A DNA stretch of 8,142 nucleotides from Pseudomonadota bacterium (GCA_021819535.1 JAKAQU010000121.1:1-8142), one strand, 5' to 3'. Positions 1 to 7,003 are shown, numbered from the stretch's first letter. A program made the numbers and translations. The notes: a model not told the origin generated them from the sequence alone.

Positions 1-1082
1 CCGTGGAGATCGGCATGGATCGCGGCGTGCGCTGCAAACGTCGCGCGCGCGGGGGGCTTCGCTTTATCCGCGCAGCCCCCCCCCGTCGCTCGCGCGATCG
101 CACGTGCCATTGCTTCCGCGCTCCGGGGCTCGGCCGCCGGATCGAGCGGGCTTCCGAGCAGATCGCGCCCCTCGGCGTCGCGGAGGGCAAGCGGCATCGC
201 GAGGCCGGCGATGCGTGACGCCGGCAGGCGGAAGCCGCGCGGGCGGGCGAGGGGGGCGGCGCCGGGGACGGCGATCGAGGTGTCGTTCGCGGCAACGCGG
301 GCGATCAGGCGGCCGTTTGCGTCATGGAGAAAAAATACCGGCGTCGCGTCGGGATCGGCGGGGTGCCAGGCCCAGCCGACGAGATCGCCATCGGCGGGGC
401 TGACCACGCCTTCGAGGCGGCGCAAACGGTCGAGCCGGATCGGGCTGCCGAGCAATGCCGCGCCGTCATCCATGGTCACGACGAGGTTCCGGCCCTGACA
501 TGCGGCGGCACCGAGCCGTGCCCGTCCTGCCCGCCAGCGCAGCGCGACCGGGGTTGCATCACAAAAGACGCGAAGCCGGGCACGATCGCAGCGCGGCGGG
601 ACGACGAGCGTGAAGCCGCTTTCCAGCGCGCACCATCCCGGCGCCCCGGCAGCGGCGGCGATCGCGTCGGCGCCTTGGGTCAGCGTCGCATCGATCGCCC
701 CGGCGTGACGGGAAAATGCCGCGGCGAGCGCGCGCGCGGCGCTGGCGGCATCACCCTCCCGCCAATGCGCCGAGGCGAGCCCGATCCAGGCGAGGCGGAG
801 ATCGCAGCGGGCGGCGATATCGGCGAGCACATCCGCCTGTCCGGGCTCACCCTGCCCGAGACGGGCGAGCGCGAGAGCGAGGCGGGCGGTCTCATCGCGT
901 GGGGCGATCCGTGCCGCGCGTTCGAGCCAGCGCAGCGCCTCCCCCCCCTCGCCGGCAGCGAGAGCGGCTTCGCCACGGCCGAGCGCGGCCCGCGCTGCGT
1001 CTGCTTGACGTGCCGCGAAGGCGGCGAATTCGACGGCGGCGATTTTACTTGCCGCCGGCGTTTTGTCCGCGCGCGCGTTCAG
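1..1082 (-). CDS. TPR-containing protein, possible N-terminal part of a glycosyltransferase (3' end outside window)
   Basis: This frame is open from a TGA at 1155-1157 down to the left edge, so the C-terminus is missing. The first ~125 residues form coherent alternating helices of TPR type, for example EALRWLERAARIAPRD, with about three repeats. A Trp/Gly-rich, beta-looking region follows, including LVGWAWHPADPDATP and two similar segments, ALLGSPIRLD and DLLGSPLDP. From memory this layout resembles the N-terminal extension of large GT2-type glycosyltransferases in Acetobacteraceae. The catalytic domain would lie beyond the edge, so that function is inferred. The frame overlaps the end of the Sel1 gene. 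No ATG, GTG or TTG occurs in frame until GTG at 828-830, which is too far inside the TPR region. The start given here is CTG at 1080-1082; ATC at 1041-1043, giving an N-terminus AAVEFAAFAARQ after the first residue, is another option. No clear ribosome binding site was seen for either. Two C-runs, of 9 (76-84) and 8 (941-948), are possible sites of slippage or sequencing error. Confidence 0.7.
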   Translation of the reverse strand, partial: MNARADKTPAASKIAAVEFAAFAARQADAARAALGRGEAALAAGEGGEALRWLERAARIAPRDETARLALALARLGQGEPGQADVLADIAARCDLRLAWIGLASAHWREGDAASAARALAAAFSRHAGAIDATLTQGADAIAAAAGAPGWCALESGFTLVVPPRCDRARLRVFCDATPVALRWRAGRARLGAAACQGRNLVVTMDDGAALLGSPIRLDRLRRLEGVVSPADGDLVGWAWHPADPDATPVFFLHDANGRLIARVAANDTSIAVPGAAPLARPRGFRLPASRIAGLAMPLALRDAEGRDLLGSPLDPAAEPRSAEAMARAIARATGGGCADKAKPPARATFAAHAAIHADLH

Positions 1083-2869
1083 GCGCTTTGCCCGGCGCGG
1101 CGCGGCGCCGGCTCTGCCTCGGCGGGCGGCAGGTGGTTGAGATCGTCGGTCGCATCAGTGATGCCCTGCGCCACCGCCCGTTCCAGCCAATGCCGCGCTT
1201 CCCGCGCATCGCGCCGCCCGGCGAGGCCGCGCGCGAGATAGCGGCCAAGCATCATCTGCGCATGGCCATGGCCACGCTCGGCGGCACGGCGGTACCAGAG
1301 GGCCGCCTCGGTGCGGTCCATCGGCACGTCATGGCCGCCGCCGAGCATCGCCCCGATCGCGAACATGGCGCCGACATGGCCATGTTCGGCGGCGCGGCGA
1401 AACCAGGCGAGCGCGGCCGGGTGATCCTGGCGGCCGGCGCCCCCGCCGACCAGGAGTTCGGCCAGCGCCACTTGCGCCTCGACCATGCCGGCCTCGGCGG
1501 CGCGGGTGAGCCAGGTTGCCCCTTCGCCCGGGTTGGGATCGACGCCGCGGCCCTCGATCAGCATGCGGCCGTACCAGTATTGCGCGTTGGCGACGCCATC
1601 GGCGGCGCGGCGCATCCATTGCGCGGCGAGCCGGTCGTCGCGCTCGATGCCAACCCCTTCGGCGAGGCAGACGCCGAAATTGAACGCCGCCACCAGATCA
1701 CCGGCGAGTGCCGCCTCCTCGAACCATTCGCGGGTCAGCAGGCTTTCCTCGGGTCCGGCCGCACCCTGGCGCACGAGTGTCGCGAGTTCGGCCTTCGACT
1801 GCGTATCCCCGGCTTCGGCGGAGTGCCGGAACCAGCGCGCCGCCTCCTGCGGGTCGCGCGCGGTGCCGGCGCCGGTCAGATGCATGAGGCCGAGCATGCG
1901 GGCTGCCGTGCGGTGTCCGGCCTCGGCGGCGCGGCGGAACCAGAGCGCCGCCTCGGCGTAATTGGGCGGCAATTCGCCGCCGCGGGCATAGAGATCGCCG
2001 ACCACGGCCGCCGCCTCGGCATCGCCCGCGAGGGCGGCGCGGCGCAGCCAGGATTCTCCCTCCTGGACCGCTTTTGCAACGCCGCGCCCTTCGAGCAGTG
2101 CCAAGCCAAGTCGCGCCTGCGCCGGGCGGACGCCTTTTTCCGCCGCGGCGCGATAGAATGCGACGGCCTTGGCGGGATCGCGCACGACGCCATCGCCGCG
2201 GTCATGCATCTCGCCGAGCAAATAATGCGCGCCCGGAAGCCCGGCGGCGGCGGCGGCGGCGAGTTGCTCCGCCGCCTCGCGGAAATCCGCCTCGCTCGGC
2301 GTGCCCCTGAGCAAGGCGAGCGCGAGCCCGAGCCGCCCCTGCGGCGAGCCGGCGGCGGCGGCGCGGCGATACCATTCATGCCCGGCTTCGAGATCGCGCC
2401 CCTCTTCCGGGCCGGATGTGAGGATATAGGCGAGCAGCGCCTGGCCATCGGCGGAGCCGGCGGCGGCGGCGCGTTCGGCCCAAAGCCGGGCCTGGGTGAA
2501 ATCCGGGGTTGCGTGCCCCTCGGCGGCATGGCCGCCGAGCGGGCGGGTCAGCGTCTCGGCGGCGATGCCGTCCTCGAGCGCGAGGCCACGGAGATAGACC
2601 GTCGCCAGCAATGCTTGCGCGGCAACGAAGCCCTGTGCCGCCGCTTCCTTGAGCCAGCGCGTCGCCTCGGTGGCGCTGAAGGGCACGCCGCTGCCCTCGA
2701 GATAACAGCGCCCGACCCGGTATTGCGCGTCAGCGAGGCCGGCGGCGGCGGCGCGGGCGAGGAGTGGAAAGGCGCGATCCCAGCGCCCGCCTTCACCGAG
2801 TTCGAGCGCCAGCCGCAAGCCGGCGCGCGGCGACCACCAGCTCGCCAGGCGGGTGAGAAAGTTTGCCAT
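1079..2869 (-). CDS. Sel1-repeat (tetratricopeptide-like) protein, 596 aa
   Basis: Nearly the whole protein, residues about 44-570, is built from roughly 14 Sel1-like repeats of about 36 residues. The pattern is G..xAQ..LG.xY..G.GV..D...A..W.RRAAE.G; clear units include GLPGAHYLLGEMHDRGDGV and GHVGAMFAIGAMLGGG. Repeat 2 carries an insertion of about 15 residues (near 104-122). The first ~25 residues look like an amphipathic helix and not a cleavable signal peptide, so I expect a cytoplasmic location. A short Pro/Glu/Arg tail ends the protein. Sel1 repeats are helical-pair solenoids that act as scaffolds for protein-protein contacts; they have no catalytic activity of their own. The gene starts 31 bp after the hlyD-like stop, with only a weak ribosome binding site, so translation probably depends on the operon message. 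Its 3' end overlaps the next open frame. A role in assembly or regulation of the adjacent secretion system is inferred from position only. Confidence 0.9.
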   Translation of the reverse strand: MANFLTRLASWWSPRAGLRLALELGEGGRWDRAFPLLARAAAAGLADAQYRVGRCYLEGSGVPFSATEATRWLKEAAAQGFVAAQALLATVYLRGLALEDGIAAETLTRPLGGHAAEGHATPDFTQARLWAERAAAAGSADGQALLAYILTSGPEEGRDLEAGHEWYRRAAAAGSPQGRLGLALALLRGTPSEADFREAAEQLAAAAAAGLPGAHYLLGEMHDRGDGVVRDPAKAVAFYRAAAEKGVRPAQARLGLALLEGRGVAKAVQEGESWLRRAALAGDAEAAAVVGDLYARGGELPPNYAEAALWFRRAAEAGHRTAARMLGLMHLTGAGTARDPQEAARWFRHSAEAGDTQSKAELATLVRQGAAGPEESLLTREWFEEAALAGDLVAAFNFGVCLAEGVGIERDDRLAAQWMRRAADGVANAQYWYGRMLIEGRGVDPNPGEGATWLTRAAEAGMVEAQVALAELLVGGGAGRQDHPAALAWFRRAAEHGHVGAMFAIGAMLGGGHDVPMDRTEAALWYRRAAERGHGHAQMMLGRYLARGLAGRRDAREARHWLERAVAQGITDATDDLNHLPPAEAEPAPRRAGQSA

Positions 2870-2900
2870 CGCGGTCAGGCCGACGTCATGGTGCGTGCCT

Positions 2901-4313
2901 TCACGGTTCGCGCATGCCCTCGGACGCCACCGGCAGCACGCGGCCGAGCAGATAGTTGAGAATGGTGCGCCGACCGACCTTGATATCGGCGGTGACTGGC
3001 ATGCCGGGTGTCACCCGGAACCCCTCCGGCACGCCATGCAGCTTGATCTGATCGAGCGACACCCGCACGCGATAGAAAATGCGCCCGCCCGGCACCGGGT
3101 CGTGCGGCTGATCGCTGGTCGGGCCGGCGGGATCGTTCTGGGTGAAGCTGTCGGGGGAGATTATTCTCACGACGCCCTCGGCGTCGCCGTATTGGGTGAA
3201 GGGGAAGGTGTCGAATTTGATCGCGACCGGATCGCCGACGCGCAAGAACCCGGCATCGGAGCCGGCGGCATTGGCCTCGACCAGGAGCGGCGCCGAGGCC
3301 GGAACAAGGGTGATGAACTGGTTTCCGGTTTGCAGCACCGAACCCACCGAGACCTTCGCGACGGTCAGCACGATCGCATCCTCGGGGGCGCGGAGTTCGA
3401 CCAGTTCGCGCCTGAGCGCCGCCTTCTTGAGCTGCTCCTCGGCATCCGAGAGCTTGCGCCCCTGATCGGTGAGGTTTTGCAGCACCTCGGCCCGCCAGTT
3501 TTGCAGATAGGCGTCGCGCTCGGCGATCATCGCGCGGAGATCGCGGGTCGCGGCCTCGGCGTTGTTCTGGGAGAGCGTCAGATAGCGCGTCATTTCGATG
3601 CGGTTATCGGCCGCCGAGAGCGAGTTGAGACGGCTTCCGACCTTGAGATCCTGCAATTCGCGACGCATGCCCTCGACATCGGCGGCAACCGCGAGGCGCT
3701 GGCGGTAATAATTCGCCTCGGCCAGGCTGCGGGCGATGGTGGTCTCAAGGCTGTCGATCTTCTGCTGGTAGTTTTCGAGTTTGAAGGTTTTTTCCGCCGC
3801 GCGCTGGGCGAAGACCGCCGCTTGCAAGCGTGTCGCATCCGAGTCGAGCGGCGGCGCGTAAGGTTTGCCGGCGGCCTCGGCGGTCAGCCGGTCGACCTCC
3901 GCCTGGTAGCTCCGCACCTGCTCGCGGAGCGCGCCGAGATCGGCGGCGGCGAAGGTCGGGTCGAGTTCGGCGAGGAGATCGCCCTGATGCACGACCTGCC
4001 CCTCATGCACGGCGATCGAGCGCACGATCGCGGTATCGAGCGGCTGCAAGACCACGGTGCGCGCTTCCGAGATCACCTTGCCTTGCGCGGTCACCACTTT
4101 GTCGATTTTGATCAGGCCGGAGGCGAGGAAAAACGAAATCACCGCCGCCGAGACCACCCAGATGACGCCGCGGGCGGCGCCGATCGGGCGCGTCGCCAGC
4201 ACTGCCGCCGAGGGCGATTGGAATTCGAGCAGCGCGTCGGCGAAGGCGGCCTCGCTCGTCGCCCGGGCGGGGGCCGCGACGGCTTGGGTGCGGATGAGGG
4301 CGCGTCCGGCCAT
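2901..4313 (-). CDS. HlyD-family type I secretion periplasmic adaptor, 470 aa
   Basis: This is the membrane fusion protein of a type I secretion system. It bridges the inner-membrane ABC transporter and an outer-membrane TolC-like channel. A short cytoplasmic N-terminus of ~48 residues is followed by one membrane segment (about 49-69, IWVVSAAVISFFLASG). The first half of a lipoyl domain spans about 78-120 (VRSIAVHEGQVVHQGDLLAELDPT is its core). A long helical coiled-coil hairpin covers about 123-305, and the second lipoyl half lies at about 306-340 (LRAPEDAIVLTVAKVSVGSV). A beta-barrel domain and the conserved C-terminal stretch VTPGMPVTADIKVGRRT (434-450) complete it. The length is typical of HlyD/PrtE/LapC-type adaptors. 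The ATG lies 3 bp after the TAA of the transporter gene, behind GGGAGAG, so the two are probably translationally coupled. Which family member it is (HlyD, LapC, PrtE) cannot be decided here. Confidence 0.96.
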   Translation of the reverse strand: MAGRALIRTQAVAAPARATSEAAFADALLEFQSPSAAVLATRPIGAARGVIWVVSAAVISFFLASGLIKIDKVVTAQGKVISEARTVVLQPLDTAIVRSIAVHEGQVVHQGDLLAELDPTFAAADLGALREQVRSYQAEVDRLTAEAAGKPYAPPLDSDATRLQAAVFAQRAAEKTFKLENYQQKIDSLETTIARSLAEANYYRQRLAVAADVEGMRRELQDLKVGSRLNSLSAADNRIEMTRYLTLSQNNAEAATRDLRAMIAERDAYLQNWRAEVLQNLTDQGRKLSDAEEQLKKAALRRELVELRAPEDAIVLTVAKVSVGSVLQTGNQFITLVPASAPLLVEANAAGSDAGFLRVGDPVAIKFDTFPFTQYGDAEGVVRIISPDSFTQNDPAGPTSDQPHDPVPGGRIFYRVRVSLDQIKLHGVPEGFRVTPGMPVTADIKVGRRTILNYLLGRVLPVASEGMREP

Positions 4314-4316
4314 TGT

Positions 4317-6557
4317 TTACTCTCCCGTCGCGATCTGGGGCGGCATCGAGGTCGGGCGCTGGCTGCCCTGACCTTCGAGATGGCGGTTCTGCTGTAGCCA
4401 GAGCTGGCGATAGATGGCGCAGCGCTCGACGAGGTCGCGATGCGGCCCGAGATCGACGACCTTGCCGCGCTCCAGCACCAGAATGGCATCGCATTCGGTG
4501 AGCGAGGAGAGCCGGTGCGAGACGATCACCATCGTCCGCCCGCGTGCGATGCGGAGCAGATTGGCGTTCACGAGGGCCTCGCTCTCGGGATCGAGGGCAC
4601 TGGTCGCCTCGTCGAGGATCAGGATGCGCGGGTCATTGATCAGCGCGCGGGCGATGGCGAGGCGCTGGCGCTGGCCGCCGGAGAGATTGGCCGAGCCCTC
4701 TTCGATGAAGGTCTCATAGCCCTGCGGCAGGCGTTCGACGAATTCTTCGGCACCAGCGAGGCGTGCCGCGCGCACCGCGTCCTCGAGCGTGAGGCCGGGG
4801 CGGCCGGCGATGATGTTTTCGCGCACCGTGCCGCGGAACAGGAAATTATCCTGCATGACGACGCCGAAGCTCCGCCGCAGATAGGAGAGATTGATTTCGC
4901 GAAGATCGACGCTGTCGATTTTCACATAGCCCTCGTATTCGCGGTTGATGCCCTGGAGCAGGCGGGTGATGGTCGATTTGCCCGAGCCGCTCTTGCCGAC
5001 GACGCCGAGCATGGTGCCGGCGGGGATGCTGAAGCTGACATCCTCGAGGGCGCGGATCTTCGAGCCGGGATAGGCGAAATTGACTTTCTCGAAGCTGATC
5101 GCCCCCGAAAACCGTGGCCGCAACCCTTCGCCCGCGGTCTTCATTTCGCTCGGCTGGTTGAGCACCATACCGACCTCGCCGATCGAACTCCGCACTTCTT
5201 CCAGATCCTCGATCAGCCGCGCCATGCCGACCAGGGGGGCCGCGACCCGCACGCCGAGCAGCATGAAGGCGATCAGCGCGCCGGGCTGGACGCTGCTCGC
5301 ACCGGTCAGCACGAGATAGGCACCGACCAGCAACACGCCGCGCTCGATGAAGCGCTCGATCGGGGTTACGATCGTGTTCGGCCAGTTGCCGAGCCTTCCT
5401 GCCTCCAGCCGGTAGCGCGCCGAGTTCGCGACCTTGAGATCCCAGAGATCGCGCTGCTGCGGCTCGATGGCGAGGGATTTGACGGTGCGCACGCCATGCA
5501 CGCTCTCGACCAGGACCGTGCTTTTTTCGATTTCCGCCTGGATCACCTTGGCGATGACGCGGCGCATCGGCGGCAGGAAGATGAGGATGACGATCGCGAT
5601 CAGCACCGCGCCGGCGAGCACCATCCAGGCGAGCGGGGCGCTCATGTAGAAGAGGACCGGCAGCAGAACGAGCAGCGTGAAGCCGTCGAGGAAGGTGCTC
5701 AGGAGCTTGCCGGTCATGAAGTCGCGGACCTTCCAGATCTGCGACAGGCGATGGATGGTCTGGCCGGCCGGATTGCGCTCGAAATAGGAGAGCGGCAGGC
5801 CGAGCATGCGGTTGAAAATATGGAGATTGAGCCGGGTGTCGAGCCGCGCCCCGACCACCGCCGTCAATTCCCGCCGCGCATAGCCGAGCACCGTCTCCCA
5901 GACCACCGCAACCCCGAGGATCACCGAAATCAGCGCGAGGGTCGAGAAACTGTGATGCTGCAGCACGCGGTCGATCACCGCCATCACTAGGAGCGGCGGG
6001 ATGATGGTGAGGAAGCTGAGCGCGATCGAGGCGATGCTGATGTCGCGGAGCGCCCCCCGCTCGTGCAATACCACGCGGGCGATCCAGCCCAGCGTAAACG
6101 GCGCCTCTTCCTCGTTGCCACCGCGTTCGGGGCGGATCAGCAGAACCTCGCCCGACCAGACGCGCTTCAGGCGGAATTCATCGACCGGTGCCGGGTCGTC
6201 CTCGGCGGCGGCGCGCGGATCGCGGAGGAAAATCACGTTCCGCGCCGCATTCGCGCCGACCCAGAGCCCGGCGCTGCCGTCATTGAACAGGATCACCATC
6301 GGCGCCGTGCCTTTGAGGCGGACGATCTGGCGCCAGCTCAGCCGCGCCGCCTTGGCCCAGAGCCCGGCGCCGCGGGCCCAGGCGGCGAGCCGCGCCGGGG
6401 AGGGTTTTTCTTCCGGCTGCAGGCGCAATTCCTCACGGTCGAGCACCACGCCATGATGACGCGCGGCGGCGACGACGGCGAGCAGCAGCGTCTCCTGCGT
6501 ATCGCTCGGCGAGGCGGCGGAACCGATGGTCTCGCCCCCCGGCCCCATCTCTGGCAT
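4317..6557 (-). CDS. Type I secretion ABC transporter with degenerate C39 peptidase-like domain, 746 aa
   Basis: This is an inner-membrane half-transporter that powers one-step export through a HlyD/TolC channel. Residues about 18-135 form an N-terminal C39 peptidase-like domain (QETLLLAVVAAARHHGVVLD) that lacks the catalytic Cys and the usual His. It is therefore a non-cleaving domain of the HlyB type, as in exporters of C-terminal-signal RTX proteins. Six membrane segments follow between about 173 and 445. The nucleotide-binding domain (about 487-725) has every motif: Walker A GKSGSGKST (521-529), Q-loop VMQDNFLF, signature LSGGQRQ (625-631), Walker B with D-loop ILILDEATSALD (645-656) and the switch His in VIVSHRLS. 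I chose the ATG at 6555-6557 because GGAGAGGGGG lies directly before it. An in-frame ATG at 6606-6608 (763 aa) is also possible. Starts further upstream (6830) would translate the 16-bp tandem repeats and are unlikely. The gene leads the HlyD/Sel1/TPR gene cluster. Confidence 0.95.
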   Translation of the reverse strand: MPEMGPGGETIGSAASPSDTQETLLLAVVAAARHHGVVLDREELRLQPEEKPSPARLAAWARGAGLWAKAARLSWRQIVRLKGTAPMVILFNDGSAGLWVGANAARNVIFLRDPRAAAEDDPAPVDEFRLKRVWSGEVLLIRPERGGNEEEAPFTLGWIARVVLHERGALRDISIASIALSFLTIIPPLLVMAVIDRVLQHHSFSTLALISVILGVAVVWETVLGYARRELTAVVGARLDTRLNLHIFNRMLGLPLSYFERNPAGQTIHRLSQIWKVRDFMTGKLLSTFLDGFTLLVLLPVLFYMSAPLAWMVLAGAVLIAIVILIFLPPMRRVIAKVIQAEIEKSTVLVESVHGVRTVKSLAIEPQQRDLWDLKVANSARYRLEAGRLGNWPNTIVTPIERFIERGVLLVGAYLVLTGASSVQPGALIAFMLLGVRVAAPLVGMARLIEDLEEVRSSIGEVGMVLNQPSEMKTAGEGLRPRFSGAISFEKVNFAYPGSKIRALEDVSFSIPAGTMLGVVGKSGSGKSTITRLLQGINREYEGYVKIDSVDLREINLSYLRRSFGVVMQDNFLFRGTVRENIIAGRPGLTLEDAVRAARLAGAEEFVERLPQGYETFIEEGSANLSGGQRQRLAIARALINDPRILILDEATSALDPESEALVNANLLRIARGRTMVIVSHRLSSLTECDAILVLERGKVVDLGPHRDLVERCAIYRQLWLQQNRHLEGQGSQRPTSMPPQIATGE
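4320..4326 (-). promoter_or_regulatory. Ribosome binding site of the HlyD-family gene, inside the transporter 3' end
   Basis: GGGAGAG lies 6 nt before the HlyD-family ATG (4311-4313) and abuts the transporter TAA (4317-4319). A ribosome ending the transporter would sit on this site, which supports translational coupling and fixed stoichiometry of the two subunits. Confidence 0.65.
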
Positions 6558-6567
6558 CCCCCTCTCC
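6558..6567 (-). promoter_or_regulatory. Ribosome binding site supporting the ABC transporter start at 6557
   Basis: The minus strand reads GGAGAGGGGG directly before ATG at 6557. The GGAG core is 6 nt from the start codon, and an overlapping GAGG is 3 nt away. The competing ATG at 6608 is preceded by ACGACGAACAG, a much weaker match. This site decides my choice of start; the family tolerates either N-terminus, so the choice is not certain. Confidence 0.5.
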
Positions 6568-6644
6568 GGCATCGCCGGATTGGCCCGGGATTCCTCGCCA
6601 CTCGGCATCTGTTCGTCGTTTTGCAATGCCAAACCCCCAACCGC

Positions 6645-6740
6645 GCCCCACACTGAGCACGCCCCACACTGAGCACGCCCCACACTGAGCACGCCCCACA
6701 CTGAGCACGCCCCACACTGAGCACGCCCCACACTGAGCAC
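6645..6740. repeat. Six perfect tandem copies of a 16-bp unit
   Basis: The plus-strand unit gccccacactgagcac occurs six times head to tail without a single mismatch (6645-6660, 6661-6676, 6677-6692, 6693-6708, 6709-6724, 6725-6740). The unit is not palindromic. Sixteen bases is about 1.5 helical turns and not a multiple of three, so the array is not a normal coding repeat; because of this, all three minus-strand frames read the same 16-residue peptide cycle. It ends 88 bp before the chosen transporter start (37 bp before the ATG at 6608), a place where it could act as a set of regulator binding sites, alter promoter spacing, or simply be a variable-number tandem repeat. Perfect identity suggests recent expansion or active homogenisation. 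Confidence 0.97.
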
Positions 6741-6783
6741 GACCTGCATGAGTGCGCCCCGCACGAACGTGCCCGCGTGAGCC
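6741..6783. repeat. Possible decayed copies of the 16-bp unit
   Basis: Directly after the perfect array, the plus strand continues gacctgcatgagtgc, gccccgcacgaacgt and gcccgcgtgagcc. Each keeps part of the unit: the tgag core, the gcccc start followed by cac, or gccc plus tgagc. About half to two thirds of positions agree by eye. In a GC-rich genome some of this could be chance. Confidence 0.35.
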
Positions 6784-6933
6784 GGGATATGATGCCTCGC
6801 CGCGCCTCCCGCCCCAGGGTTCAACGCCAAAGAACATCACCTGCCAAGGGATGACCCTGAAGAGTATCCCATGGCGCGATCCAAATGGGCGTCGCCTCTC
6901 GCGGCCAAGGCACCCGGCCCGAGGCGAACGCCT

Positions 6934-7003
6934 AGCATATTTTCCGAGGCTTGCCGAGGATAATTTTAGGGAATGTCGTTTTTTTAAGAAAAAATTGGCA
7001 AAA
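6934..7003 (-). promoter_or_regulatory. AT-rich island after tsaC, candidate promoter region for the secretion operon
   Basis: On the minus strand this stretch has runs of T and A (TTTTTTCTTAAAAAAA) and then two possible -10 hexamers, TAAAAT (6963-6968) and TATGCT (6934-6939). No good -35 hexamer lies at a proper distance from either; TTGCCA near 6995-7000 is too far away. Two CCTCGG copies 10 bp apart (6944-6959) would overlap the spacer of the TATGCT candidate and could be an operator. The call rests mainly on the strong local AT bias in a GC-rich genome and on the position in front of the operon. Confidence 0.25.

Larger units (their letters stand above)
6568..7003. other. Intergenic region in front of the secretion operon
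   Basis: About 440 bases separate the tsaC stop from the chosen transporter start. I find no convincing gene in it. A plus-strand frame at 6752-7030 (92 aa) and the minus-strand frames running through the repeats look like chance openings. From the tsaC side it holds an AT-rich island (about 6961-7003), CCGAGG copies at 6919, 6944 and 6954, a small inverted repeat AGGCG-AA-CGCCT (6922-6933), an unremarkable stretch (about 6784-6918), possible decayed repeat copies and the 16-bp tandem array (6645-6740). No GC-rich hairpin followed by a T-run was found after tsaC, so read-through into the secretion operon cannot be excluded. The operon promoter is expected somewhere here. Confidence 0.7.

Noticed and set aside
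716..2959. 747-codon plus-strand open frame opposite the Sel1 and TPR genes
   Set aside because: It mirrors the third-base GC bias of the minus-strand genes, has a low-complexity Arg/Ala/Gly composition, shows no recognisable domain, and overlaps genes with clear Sel1 repeats.
2853..4397. 514-codon plus-strand open frame opposite the HlyD-family gene
   Set aside because: It is antisense to a well-supported protein and is rich in His, Asp, Arg and Gly, as expected for the reverse complement of high-GC coding sequence. No domain pattern was seen.
4440..5990. 516-codon plus-strand open frame opposite the ABC transporter
   Set aside because: The opposite strand carries every ABC motif in order. 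This frame has a His/Asp/Glu-rich artefact composition with no motif.
6609..6650. Sigma-54-like promoter on the minus strand (GG...TTGCA before the ATG at 6608)
   Set aside because: The TTGCA part fits a -12 box and a GG lies at the right distance, but the -24 box reads GGGGTTT and not TGGCACG. The initiation point would fall almost on the ATG. The match is too weak.
6645..6740. CRISPR array
   Set aside because: The copies abut directly with no spacers, the unit is only 16 bp, and no cas gene is nearby.
6975..7003. Rho-independent terminator after tsaC (T-run and A-run with a 3-nt loop)
   Set aside because: The possible stem is only A:T pairs, and no GC-rich stem precedes a T-run. I cannot support a terminator.
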